NCBI GenBank assembly: GCA_904420245.1
Contig: CAJFUL010000078.1
Location: forward strand, 1 to 64,000
Length of the DNA stretch: 64,000 nucleotides
Direction: 5' to 3'
Origin: Candidatus Paralachnospira avium
GTDB taxonomy: Bacteria; Bacillota; Clostridia; Lachnospirales; Lachnospiraceae
A program made the translations under genes and the position numbers. Below the pieces are notes generated by a model that searched no databases, was not told the origin of the DNA, and saw only the letters and a list, made by a program, of their open reading frames with translations. Positions 9,832-19,256 of the stretch are shown piece by piece; the first letter of the stretch is position 1; each line of letters opens with the position of its first letter.

Positions 9832-10540
9832 TCATCCGGCAAGACCATTTTCCGACAGATACGCGTCAATGCTCTCTGTATCGGAAGGTCTCGCAAACAG
9901 TCCGTCGTGGACATTGGCTCCTGCCACGCTCCCCCGGACAAAATCGATGGAATTCGCGAACTGCTCCGTATCCATGGACGCGGACTGGGTAAAGGGATAG
10001 ACCTCCACTCCCGTCAGATCATAGCTCTCCAAAAAAGTGCCGATGATCATGGGGCCACCAGATGGGATAACCGATCAGGACCGTATCGTATCCTTCCAGG
10101 GAATCCGGAAGATTCGCAATGGCCGGCCGCTCATTGTTGTCCCGTTCCGCCAGGGCCACATCTCCGCACTCATCATAGTCCGTGGGATAAGGAGTCTCCG
10201 GCTGGATCTCCAGAAGTTCTCCGCCTGTCTGTTCCGCGATATAGGAAGCCATCTCCTCTGTGTTGCCTGACCAGGAAAAATAAGCCACCAGGACTCTGCC
10301 TCCCTCCGCTCCGGGAGTCTCCTGAGCGGAAGCCTCCTGAGAAGAAGTCTCCTGAGAAGAAGTCTCCCGGATCTCCGAAGAGGTCTCTGTTTCCTGCTCC
10401 TGAGAAGTCTCCGCTTCCGTCCCGGCAGTTTCCGAAGACGCCGTGGTCTCCTGTCCGCGGCCGCCGCCGCAGGCTGCCAGGGATAAGACCATCACAGCTG
10501 AGAGGACTGCCGCCGTCAAACGATACCTATGTTTTTTCAT
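9832..10540 (-). pseudogene. Frameshifted flavodoxin-domain lipoprotein
   Basis: Lipoprotein signal and Ser/Thr/Glu linker, then RVLVAYFSWSGNTEEMA..VLIGYPIWW; reading continues in another frame as PMIIGTFLESYDLTGVEVYPF. Confidence 0.8.
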
Positions 10541-10564
10541 GATCTTTCTCTCCTTTCCCATCAT

Positions 10565-10874
10565 AAATTCAGATCCAGCCCGTCCAGCCAGTCTTCTATC
10601 TGCCCCGTTCCGGAGATCCTCCTCTCTCCGTATACGGCCGCATCCCGGCAGGAATCCAGGAAAGTGGGCATGGTCTCTTCTATATCGCTCCCGCCGCTGG
10701 TGCAGAAGGGGATCACCAGCTTTCCCGGAGCGCTTCCGCGTCCTCCTCCTCCAGCGAATGGTCCGACAGATCCCGGAACATGGCCGGATGCCGGTATATC
10801 TGATACCCGGCGAAGACCAACGCCAGCAGGATCAGGACTGCGGCCGCGGCGATCACTCTCCTTTTCTTCCTCAC
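10565..10874 (-). pseudogene. Flavodoxin-family protein with internal deletion
   Basis: N-terminal TM piece VRKKRRVIAAAAVLILLALVFAGYQIYRHPAMFRDLSDHSLEEEDAEALR joined out of frame to C-terminal flavodoxin piece GKLVIPFCTSGGSDIEETMPTFLDSCRDAAVYGERRISGTGQIEDWLDGLDL. Confidence 0.75.
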
Positions 10875-10887
10875 AGGCAGCTCCCCT

Positions 10888-11289
10888 CTACATGCACTCG
10901 CAGAGGATCTCATAGATCTCTCCGCGGTCCAGAGTCCTGGGATTGCTGCGGATGATATTGCAGCTGTCGGCCACCTGGAGGACATTGATGTAGGCCGGCT
11001 CGATCCCGCAGCTGCGGCAGAGGGCCTGTGCCAGTTCCGCCGCGCCTCCGTGGCGGTTTCCATAGGTCAGGACCATATAGAAGTAATCCGTATGGAAACT
11101 GGCCTTCGCGAGAAACTCCTTCACCATGGACGGCACCTCATGGCCGTAGACCGGCGCCACGATCCCGATGGCCTCCGCGGAAAACTCCAGGTCTTCCCTC
11201 TTCATCGCCTGAGGGATGCTGACGGGCTCCTCCTCCAGCTGCTTCGCGGCATAGAGACTGTTTCCCGTACCGGTAAAATAAAATACCAT
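10888..11289 (-). pseudogene. Truncated EFR1-family ferrodoxin fused to an unrelated tail (Fe-alcohol-dehydrogenase-like C-terminus)
   Basis: N-terminus aligns with intact EFR1 at 27516..28292 up to YINV, then DSCNIIRSNPRTLDRGEIYEILCECM; 4Fe-4S half missing. Confidence 0.7.
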
Positions 11290-11381
11290 ATCCGATCTCT
11301 CCTTTTATTTCTCTTGCGCCGGACGAAAGATCATGCTATAATCCGGTTGTTTCTATCGGTTGACACAATCGATTATAATTT

Positions 11382-11398
11382 CCGGTTGTAACAACCGG
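11382..11398. promoter_or_regulatory. Candidate MerR operator
   Basis: Perfect inverted repeat CCGGTTG-TAA-CAACCGG next to TATAAT, between divergent genes. Confidence 0.55.
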
Positions 11399-11459
11399 TC
11401 AAGAGTTTTTCAGATCTTTTTCTATAAAAATTTTATAAATTCAAATTCGGGAGGAAACG

Positions 11460-11864
11460 ATGATCTATACCATGATGCAAGTATGCAAAGAGGCGGACCT
11501 GACTTACCAGGCCCTGAAGTTTTACTGCAATGAGGGCCTGATCCCCAACGTCCGCCGAGACAAGAACAACCGCCGTATCTTTGACGAGCGGAATCTGAAA
11601 TGGATCAAAGATCTGGTATGCCTGAAAAAATGCGGCATGAGCATTCAGGAAATGAAAGAATATCTGGATCTGTGCCTCCGCGGAGAATCCACGATCCCCC
11701 AGAGAAAAGAAATGCTGGCAAAAAAACAGGAGGCGCTGCGGGCTTCCATACAGGAACTGGAAGACAGCGTCTCCTACATCGACTGGAAACAGTCCTTTTA
11801 TGATGATGTGCTCTCTGGAAAGCGGCCCTATGTCAGCAACCTGATCCCTCAGGAGAAGGTCTGA
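11460..11864 (+). CDS. MerR family transcriptional regulator
   Basis: MMQVCKEADLTYQALKFYCNEGLIPNVRRDKNNRRIFDERNLKWI. Confidence 0.9.
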   Translation: MIYTMMQVCKEADLTYQALKFYCNEGLIPNVRRDKNNRRIFDERNLKWIKDLVCLKKCGMSIQEMKEYLDLCLRGESTIPQRKEMLAKKQEALRASIQELEDSVSYIDWKQSFYDDVLSGKRPYVSNLIPQEKV

Positions 11865-11876
11865 CCGGATATTTCC

Positions 11877-12743
11877 CTACAGGACCGCCATGGCCACCGT
11901 CCCCGCCGTCAGGAGCGCGAGACCGGCGGCCGCCTTCTTTTTCAGTTTTTCGCCGAATACAAAATACGAGAACGACACGGTCACCAGGATGCTCAGTTTA
12001 TCGATGGGCACCACCACGCTGGCGGGCCCTTCCTGGAGCGCCCGGTAGTAGCAGAGCCAGGAAGCCCCTGTGGCCACTCCCGAAAGACAGATGAAGAGCA
12101 GCTCCCGCTTCTGGATCCGGGCTGCCTCTCTCTGCTTTCCCGTCACAAAGACCATGACCCACGCCATCACCAGCACCACGCAGGTGCGGATCGCCGTCCC
12201 CAGATTGGACTCCACGCCGGAAATGCCGATCTTTCCCAGGATGGACGTCAGGCTGGCAAAGAGGGCGGAGCCAGCCGCGTAGAGGAGCCAGCTCTTTTTC
12301 CCACTCTTTTCCGTATCCGTCACATCTTTTTTCTCCACCATCAGGAAGATCCCCGCGGCTATGGCCGCCACCGCCGCCGCCTTGGGAAGACTGATGCCTT
12401 CCCCCAAAAAGATCAGAGCCAGCAAAATGGTCAGCACGGTGCTGGATTTGTCCACAGGCACCACTTTATTGATGTCTCCCAGCTGGAGGGCCCGGAAGTA
12501 GCACAGCCAGGAAGCTCCCGTGGCCGCGCCGGACAGGACCAGGAACAGGAGCGTCCGTCCGTCTATCTCTCCTATCTGCCCCAGAGAGCCGGAGAGCCCG
12601 GCCATCAGCCAGGAAAAGGCCAGGATCACCACCGTCCGCACCGCCGTCGCCACCGTGGAATCGGTCTTCCGGATGCCGCACTTGGCCAGTATGGAGGTCA
12701 CTCCCGCGAAAAACGCGGAACCTGCCGCATAAAGGAGCCACAT
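11877..12743 (-). CDS. EamA/DMT family transporter
   Basis: Duplicated 5-TM EamA units with near-identical YAAGSA.FA..TSIL.K.GI and ATGASWLCY.RALQ segments. Confidence 0.9.
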   Translation of the reverse strand: MWLLYAAGSAFFAGVTSILAKCGIRKTDSTVATAVRTVVILAFSWLMAGLSGSLGQIGEIDGRTLLFLVLSGAATGASWLCYFRALQLGDINKVVPVDKSSTVLTILLALIFLGEGISLPKAAAVAAIAAGIFLMVEKKDVTDTEKSGKKSWLLYAAGSALFASLTSILGKIGISGVESNLGTAIRTCVVLVMAWVMVFVTGKQREAARIQKRELLFICLSGVATGASWLCYYRALQEGPASVVVPIDKLSILVTVSFSYFVFGEKLKKKAAAGLALLTAGTVAMAVL

Positions 12744-12811
12744 CACATATCCCTTCCTTTCTGTATCACCCCCATTATATTCCTCCGCGATCTTCCCTTC
12801 AAGCAAAAAAA

Positions 12812-12850
12812 CCGTGCTGGACGGCCCCGGGAGCTTCTGCTCCCGGGGCC
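12812..12850 (-). terminator. Intrinsic terminator of catabolic operon
   Basis: GGCCCCGGGAGC-TTCT-GCTCCCGGGGCC; T-run about 10 nt downstream on minus strand. Confidence 0.6.
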
Positions 12851-12857
12851 CGGTTTC

Positions 12858-13766
12858 TCATTCTATATCCACTTCCTGATAATGCATCTGCTGCAGCCGC
12901 GCCATCAGTTTTTCCTCCTCTTGGTCAGACAGCTCCTCCATGGGGGGACGCAGCTTCTTGCTGGAGAGGATCCCAAGAGCTTTCAAAACAGCCTTGTATC
13001 CGGCGATGTTGTTGCCTTCACAGAGAATCCCGTTCAGTACGTTGATCTTCCTCTGGAGAACCGTTGCGAGGATCTGATCTCCCTGTCCCAGGGCATCCCG
13101 CAGAGCCCCATAATACTCGGGGATGATCATGGCGTTTCCGGAAACTGTCCCCTTTCCGCCGACGGCGGCTGCTGCCTGATAGAGATGGTCCGGCCCCACC
13201 AATACGGAAAAGTCTCCATTTCTCACAGTCATAAAAGACTGGATCCTAGTCATATCCGGATAGCTGTATTTGATCCCTATGACATTGGGACACCGGGCCG
13301 CCACTCTCTCAGCCAGCTCCGGAGTAATATCGTTGACCGCGTTTTGAGGGATTCCGTAAAGATACATGGGGAATCCTTCCGGCACACTTCCTGCCACTGT
13401 CACAAAGAAATCTTCCAGTTCCTTCTCCGACAAGGTCAGATACCAGGGAGTCACCACGCCGATGCCGTCGGCGCCGCAGGCTGCGGCGTGCCTGGCCAGC
13501 TCCACTGTGTCTGCCGTAGTAGCCGCTCCCACCTGGGCAAAGACAGGAAGTCTTCCCGCCGCCTGTCGGACGATCGTCTCCACCACCAGTTTCCGCTCTT
13601 CCAGACTCAGATAATTCATCTCCCCGGTGGTCCCGCAGGGATAGAGACAATCTACTCCCTTACCGATCAGATATTCCGTCAGCTTCTTAAGAGATCCTGT
13701 GTCCACCTCTCCCTCTTCCGTAAAGGGAGTCACCAAAGGGATCACGATCCCGCTCAGTACCTTCAT
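12858..13766 (-). CDS. Dihydrodipicolinate synthase/N-acetylneuraminate lyase family aldolase
   Basis: IVIPLVTPFTEEGEVD, YPCGTTGEMNYLSLEER, LYGIPQNA, IGIKYSYPD catalytic-Lys region. Confidence 0.85.
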   Translation of the reverse strand: MKVLSGIVIPLVTPFTEEGEVDTGSLKKLTEYLIGKGVDCLYPCGTTGEMNYLSLEERKLVVETIVRQAAGRLPVFAQVGAATTADTVELARHAAACGADGIGVVTPWYLTLSEKELEDFFVTVAGSVPEGFPMYLYGIPQNAVNDITPELAERVAARCPNVIGIKYSYPDMTRIQSFMTVRNGDFSVLVGPDHLYQAAAAVGGKGTVSGNAMIIPEYYGALRDALGQGDQILATVLQRKINVLNGILCEGNNIAGYKAVLKALGILSSKKLRPPMEELSDQEEEKLMARLQQMHYQEVDIE

Positions 13767-13809
13767 CTTCCTCATCCTCCCATCTGCCGCCTTCCCGCGC
13801 GGCGTATTC

Positions 13810-14964
13810 TTATTTTTTCTCCATCTGTATGGCGCCATGACGGCACACACTGGCGCAGAGGCCGCAGCCGTCACAGAGTTCCGGATCGATCTGAGGCCCT
13901 TCCGCCGTATACTGAAGCGCGTCATAGATGCAGACCGGTCCGCAGGCCGCGCACTGCCTGCACTTTGCCGGATCCAAAACTGCTTGATATCTGGTGATCC
14001 GGTCATACTCTTCCATGGAGCGCATATTTTCGGCAGCTTTTCCGATGATATCCGACAGATTTTCGATCCCCATCCGCTCCATATATTCTTCAAGCTGATT
14101 CACCATGACTTTTACATAGTCATATCCCTTCAGGTACATGACAGCTCCCACTTGAACACTGGAAGCTCCAGCCAGAAGACATTTTGCCACCTCTTCTCCT
14201 GTGGTAGCTCCGCCGGTAGCGCTGATGCTCCCCTTTACCTTGGGATACGCGGCAATGATCCATCGGAGCACTGCCGGAAGAGCCCAAGGGCCGCCGTGCC
14301 CTGCCACTCCCCCATGGAGGATAGGCGCCATGGTCTCCACATCGATCTCGATGCCCGTGGTCCTGTTGAGCATGGTGATCCCGTCTGCTCCCGCTTCATC
14401 CAGGCAGACCGCCGTGTACAGAGGATTTGCCACCTGAGCCGTCATCTTGGGGATCACCGGGATCGTTACCTTGCTCTTACACAGTTTCAGAGCCTCCAAA
14501 GTCAAACTATGGATGTCGTGGCTGGGATCCCGGACCAGGAGACCGGAAGGACAGCTGGGTACGATCTCAATGGCATCGGCCCCCGCCTGCTGGCAGGCCA
14601 GCGCATATTCTCCCCAGGTTTCCGGATTTATGCAGTTGATACTGGCGATGATGGGGATAGCAGTACGCCTCTTGGCCTGATAAACAGTCTCATAATAATC
14701 GTCCAGATCCCCATGATATGCCTGTTCATAGCTGTAAAAAGTGTCCGCGTGAAAACCGGGGATCCCACTGTGCAACACCCGGAATCTGGGAAAAGGATTA
14801 TACCGCATGAGTTCCTCCTCCTGGACAGACTTCAATACGACTCCCGCGTATCCGCTCTCCTCACATTTCACCGCCTGCTGCCAGTCCCGGGTGGCACCGG
14901 TGGACGCTGCCAGAATAGGATGTTCCAGCTGGATCCCTGCATATTCCACCCTCATATTTTTCAT
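13810..14964 (-). CDS. PreA-like dihydropyrimidine/dihydroorotate dehydrogenase family protein with two 4Fe-4S motifs
   Basis: FMN TIM-barrel SISATGGATTGEEVAKCLLAGASSVQVG; C-terminal CRQCAACGPVC and CDGCGLCASVC. Confidence 0.85.
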   Translation of the reverse strand: MKNMRVEYAGIQLEHPILAASTGATRDWQQAVKCEESGYAGVVLKSVQEEELMRYNPFPRFRVLHSGIPGFHADTFYSYEQAYHGDLDDYYETVYQAKRRTAIPIIASINCINPETWGEYALACQQAGADAIEIVPSCPSGLLVRDPSHDIHSLTLEALKLCKSKVTIPVIPKMTAQVANPLYTAVCLDEAGADGITMLNRTTGIEIDVETMAPILHGGVAGHGGPWALPAVLRWIIAAYPKVKGSISATGGATTGEEVAKCLLAGASSVQVGAVMYLKGYDYVKVMVNQLEEYMERMGIENLSDIIGKAAENMRSMEEYDRITRYQAVLDPAKCRQCAACGPVCIYDALQYTAEGPQIDPELCDGCGLCASVCRHGAIQMEKK

Positions 14965-14993
14965 AAAGCCCTTCCCTCCTTTCTTTCCGCTCT

Positions 14994-15890
14994 TCAGAGC
15001 TCTGTCAAGATCCCTCTTATGTAGTCTCCTCCTCGTTTCATTCCTTCATGGGCCTCCGGCAGATCCTGAGGCTGCCAGCGCCTCTCATACTCCATGGAAA
15101 CCCAGCCGTCATATCCAGACTCCTTAAGCTCTTTCAGGATCCCGGGCCAGTCCAGGATCCCTTCGCCCGGCACTCTGGAATACACGGTCCTGTCCTCTTC
15201 ATTGACATGGGAGACCATGGTAAATTTAGGTTTCCTGGCCACGCCGCCACGGTAGACCAGATCCTTGCAGTGGACATAAAAGATCTTATCTTTCTGCAGG
15301 GCAATGGCTTCCCGGTATTCTTCCGCCGGGAAAAAGGCGATATTGGCCTGATCGTAGAGGATCCCCACATTGGGATGATCGATGGCCCTCACGACCTGCG
15401 CCGTCCTCGCCGCCGTGGTGGTCATCGTGCCGAAATGATTCTCCAGACAGAGGCAGATCCCATGGGGTTTGGCATAATCTCCGCACTCCCGCATGGATTT
15501 GATCAGCTGAGAGAGCTTCACATCCCCCGGATCATCCTCGCCGTCCACCAGTTTTCCTCCGTAGATCCGCACAAAACCGGCCCCCAGTATGACCGCCATA
15601 TCGATGACTCGTTCCAGCTCCCGGCAGGCCTGCCGCCGTTCCTCCTCATCGGGACTATTGTACAAGTTCATATACGGAGTGAGGCCAGAGACCTTAAGGC
15701 CCGCCGCATCTGCCTTTTCCCTTACCTCCCTCACATAATCCATCGGTGCATCCAGAGGGATCCCACACTGATACCCGTCGGTCTGGACTATGATCTCAAT
15801 GCCCTCCAGGCCTATCTGCGCAAATAAGTCAATGGCCTCAAAAAGGCTGTATTCTGGTGTTCCCATGGTATGTCCCGCTATCCTCATCAT
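14994..15890 (-). CDS. Sugar phosphate isomerase/epimerase (xylose isomerase-like TIM barrel)
   Basis: GLCLCLENHFGT-type motif, HCKDLV, EGILDWPGILKELKESGYDGWVSMEYE. Confidence 0.85.
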   Translation of the reverse strand: MMRIAGHTMGTPEYSLFEAIDLFAQIGLEGIEIIVQTDGYQCGIPLDAPMDYVREVREKADAAGLKVSGLTPYMNLYNSPDEEERRQACRELERVIDMAVILGAGFVRIYGGKLVDGEDDPGDVKLSQLIKSMRECGDYAKPHGICLCLENHFGTMTTTAARTAQVVRAIDHPNVGILYDQANIAFFPAEEYREAIALQKDKIFYVHCKDLVYRGGVARKPKFTMVSHVNEEDRTVYSRVPGEGILDWPGILKELKESGYDGWVSMEYERRWQPQDLPEAHEGMKRGGDYIRGILTEL

Positions 15891-16858
15891 TCCTCATGCC
15901 CCCATTCCTTTGTCATATCCGGCAGTCCTGCCGACTGCAGGATACGGTTCATAAGCTGCATAGTCTTTAACGCATCCTCGGCGCTGGTCAGCGGTTTTTC
16001 CCTGGTACGGCAGCAGTCGATAAAATGCCTGTCGCAGGCCCGGAAGCCAATGGCGTCCAGATAATTGGACCAGCCCTTGTGGAGAGGCGTAGAGTTTCTA
16101 ACCTCCTCATATTCTGGCCGGACAATGGTCAGTCTGTCAGGAGATTCCACGATCACCGTCTTGTTTTCACCGAACATTTCCACCCGCTCGTACCACTGGC
16201 CCGCCTCACGGCTGGCGCCGATCAGAGCCAGAGAACCGTTTTCAAATTCCAGCTGAGCCGTGCACACATCTTCATAAAAAGGATCGGTCCACCTGGCTCT
16301 GGCTGTCACCTCCGCACACTCTCCCAATATGTATCTCAGCATATCTACCATATGGATGGAGTTTTCCAGAGTAGCCCGGTACTCCTTGAATTCTCTGCAC
16401 TTATGAGCCAATACATAGTGGGGCGCCTTGTCCTTAAACTCAGCCATTCCTCTTTGGAAAACGGGAGAATACCTCCTGTTGAACGCCACCATCACCACCT
16501 GACCGGAATTTTGGGAGGCATCCGCCAGGAATTCACATTCTTCCATGGTGCTGGCCAGCGGTTTTTCCACTAGCACATCTAGTTTTGCTTCCAGCAAAGG
16601 GATCAAGTATTCCTTCCTGACCGTCTTCGGCGTCAGGAGCACTGCCGCATCCAGTCCCTGATCCAGAAATTCATCCAGATCCCTCACTGCCTTTCCCAGC
16701 CCAAACTGGCGGCAGGCATCCTCCGCCTTGGAATACGTCCGGTTCAAAACCGCCGCCACTTCCACGTCCTGAAAGGAGCTCAGGACCGGAAAATGGGCGG
16801 AGTAGGCAATGGAACCGGCCCCGATCACACCAATACGCAGCTTTTTCTGTTCACTCAT
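15887..16858 (-). CDS. Gfo/Idh/MocA family oxidoreductase
   Basis: RIGVIGAGSIAYSAHFPVL, VEKPLASTMEECEFLADAS, FNRRYSP. Confidence 0.9.
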   Translation of the reverse strand: MSEQKKLRIGVIGAGSIAYSAHFPVLSSFQDVEVAAVLNRTYSKAEDACRQFGLGKAVRDLDEFLDQGLDAAVLLTPKTVRKEYLIPLLEAKLDVLVEKPLASTMEECEFLADASQNSGQVVMVAFNRRYSPVFQRGMAEFKDKAPHYVLAHKCREFKEYRATLENSIHMVDMLRYILGECAEVTARARWTDPFYEDVCTAQLEFENGSLALIGASREAGQWYERVEMFGENKTVIVESPDRLTIVRPEYEEVRNSTPLHKGWSNYLDAIGFRACDRHFIDCCRTREKPLTSAEDALKTMQLMNRILQSAGLPDMTKEWGHEE

Positions 16859-16872
16859 GTTTTCACCTCATT

Positions 16873-17577
16873 TTACTTTCCTAAATATGCTTTTTTGATA
16901 GAATCATCATTTTTCAGTTTTTTGGAAGGGCCCTGGGCTGCAATATGACCGTTTTCCAGCACATAAGTATAATCGGAAACCGACATGGCCTTGCTGGCGT
17001 TCTGCTCCACCAGAAGTATGGTGATGCCCTGCTTATTGATCTCCTTTATGATCTCAAACACCTGACTGACGATGATGGGCGCAAGACCCAGAGAAGGCTC
17101 ATCCAGCAAAAGCAGCTTCGGTTCCGCCATCAATCCTCTGGCAATGGCCAGCATCTGCTGCTCGCCTCCGGAAAGCGTTCCCGCCATCTGATTTCTGCGC
17201 TGTCCCAGGATAGGAAACAGCTCATACATCCCGGGAAGCTTCTTCCTGGCATCGGAAGCAGAAATCCGGCAGCCTCCCATGACCAGATTCTCCGTCACCG
17301 TGAGACCTGCAAAGACTCTCCGTCCCTCCGGCACTTGGACAATGCCGCTTCGGACGATCTTATGGGCCTTGGACGGAAGGAGCGTATCCTCCAGCCGTAT
17401 TTTCCCTTTTTCCTTTTTAATAACACCACTGACAGCATTCATCAGGGTACTTTTCCCGGCTCCGTTGGAACCGATGATGGAGACCACCGTTCCCTTTTCC
17501 ACCTGGATGGATACATCTGTCAGGGCCGTGATATGTCCATAGCTTACGGAAAGGTTTTCCACCTCAAAGAAACTCAT
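16873..17577 (-). CDS. Branched-chain amino acid-type ABC transporter ATP-binding protein (LivF type)
   Basis: GSNGAGKSTLMNAVSG, LSGGEQQMLAIARGLMAEPKLLLLDEPSLGLAPIIV. Confidence 0.93.
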   Translation of the reverse strand: MSFFEVENLSVSYGHITALTDVSIQVEKGTVVSIIGSNGAGKSTLMNAVSGVIKKEKGKIRLEDTLLPSKAHKIVRSGIVQVPEGRRVFAGLTVTENLVMGGCRISASDARKKLPGMYELFPILGQRRNQMAGTLSGGEQQMLAIARGLMAEPKLLLLDEPSLGLAPIIVSQVFEIIKEINKQGITILLVEQNASKAMSVSDYTYVLENGHIAAQGPSKKLKNDDSIKKAYLGK

Positions 17578-18341
17578 GTCAGATCCTCCTCTCCCAGATA
17601 GGCCTGGATCACTTCCGGATCGTTGACCACCTGCTCCGGAACCCCCTCTGTCAGAAGATCGCCGAAATTGATGACATAAATATATTCCGACAACTCATTG
17701 ACCACCTGCATCCTGTGTTCGATAAATAGTATCCCGAACCCGTATATCTCCCGCAGTTTCTGGACCAAGGCAATGAACGCATCGATCTCACTGGGATTCA
17801 GTCCGGCCGCCGGCTCATCCAGCATAAGGAGTTTTGGCTCATTGACAATGGCTCTGGCCAGCTCCACTCTCCTCTGAAGCCCATAGGGAAGGTTAAAAGG
17901 ACTTTCATCCCTGTACTGGGAAAGCCCCACCAGCTCCAGAGCCTCCATGGCCTTCGCCCGGTTCTTTTTCTCCGCCCTGTGCTTGGAAGGCAGATGGAGC
18001 ACCGCCGAAAAAAGATTGTACCTGGTGGTGGAATCCAAGGCCGTCATCACATTTTCCAATACTGTCAGCCCTTTAAACAAGCGGATATTTTGGAATGTCC
18101 TGGAAATCCCCAGCCGGGTGATCTTATACTGTTTCATTCCGGAGATACTCTGGCCATCCATCAGGATCTGGCCGGAATCAATGGGATAGATCCCGGAGAT
18201 CAGATTCAAGACCGTGGTCTTCCCGGCTCCGTTGGGCCCGATGATCCCGACGATCTGCCCCTTGTCCACTTTCAGGGAAACATCCTTCACTGCCTGTACG
18301 CCGCCGAAGCTTTTTTGAATATGTTTGATTTCCAGAAGCAT
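17574..18341 (-). CDS. ABC transporter ATP-binding protein (LivG type)
   Basis: GPNGAGKTTVLNLISG, LPYGLQRRVELARAIVNEPKLLMLDEPAAGLNPSE. Confidence 0.93.
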   Translation of the reverse strand: MLLEIKHIQKSFGGVQAVKDVSLKVDKGQIVGIIGPNGAGKTTVLNLISGIYPIDSGQILMDGQSISGMKQYKITRLGISRTFQNIRLFKGLTVLENVMTALDSTTRYNLFSAVLHLPSKHRAEKKNRAKAMEALELVGLSQYRDESPFNLPYGLQRRVELARAIVNEPKLLMLDEPAAGLNPSEIDAFIALVQKLREIYGFGILFIEHRMQVVNELSEYIYVINFGDLLTEGVPEQVVNDPEVIQAYLGEEDLT

Positions 18342-19243
18342 TATTTCCCCTCCCTTTTCCGATGTGTTCTCACTTTAGCCGGGATCGCTGCGATGGCCCT
18401 TCCGATCTTGCGGAAAGTCTTCATATCCAGTTCCGTCTCGCCAAAGAGACCTTGGGGCCGGAAATTCACGATGATCAAAACGATCACGCAGTAGATCACT
18501 GTTCTCCATTCTGCTGAAAAGCGGAAAATCTCCTGTATCATCGTCAGGAATATCCCGGCAAAGACTGAACCGGTCAGAGAACTGACACCGCCGAAATACA
18601 CCATGATGATCCACATGGAAGACTGATCCCATCCAAAAGAAGCCGAATCCAGATAAGAAGTAGTATGAACATACAGGCAGCCCGCCAGGGCAGAAATGGC
18701 GCAGGCCAGGATGAAGACCAGAAGTTTTGTCCTGGCCACATCGATCCCCATGGAAGCCGCCGTCAGTTCATCCGCCTTGATGGCTATGCATTCCCTTCCG
18801 AATCTGGATTTCTTGAGCTGCCAGATTCCGGCTGTCACCAGGATCAGGATAATGACGATCATGGGTTTTGTGGTATATCTGGGGATCCCGCTCAGTCCCA
18901 GGGCCCCTCCGGTGATACTGGCCGCGTTGTTCAAAATGGCCACCAGAGCCTGACTGAATCCCAGGGTCACCACTGCCACATAATCCCTCCGGAGCCGGAT
19001 GACCGGGATCCCGATCAAGAATCCCAGAAAAGCGCCTACGATCATGGAGGCAGGAAGCGTCAGCCAGATGGAAAGTCCCAGATTTTTGGCCAGCATGGCC
19101 GCCGTATATCCTCCCACAGCCATAAAGGCTGCCTGGCCCATGGAAAACATGCCGGTCAGTCCTGTGATGATATAGACTCCCAGCATACCGATCACAATGA
19201 TAAACGCATTGTTTATCATATATGTCACATAGTATTCAAACAT
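18341..19243 (-). CDS. ABC transporter permease (LivM type)
   Basis: LTGMFSMGQAAFMAVGGYTAA, VIRLRRDYVAVVTLGF. Confidence 0.9.
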   Translation of the reverse strand: MFEYYVTYMINNAFIIVIGMLGVYIITGLTGMFSMGQAAFMAVGGYTAAMLAKNLGLSIWLTLPASMIVGAFLGFLIGIPVIRLRRDYVAVVTLGFSQALVAILNNAASITGGALGLSGIPRYTTKPMIVIILILVTAGIWQLKKSRFGRECIAIKADELTAASMGIDVARTKLLVFILACAISALAGCLYVHTTSYLDSASFGWDQSSMWIIMVYFGGVSSLTGSVFAGIFLTMIQEIFRFSAEWRTVIYCVIVLIIVNFRPQGLFGETELDMKTFRKIGRAIAAIPAKVRTHRKREGK

Positions 19244-19256
19244 GGTCTCCCTCCTC

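Noticed and set aside
11877-12743. Strong internal DNA/protein repeat in the EamA transporter
   Set aside because: Normal duplicated architecture of EamA/DMT proteins, though the halves are quite similar
12823-12850. GGCCCCGGGAGC hairpin as a riboswitch
   Set aside because: Position at the 3' end of the catabolic operon indicates a terminator
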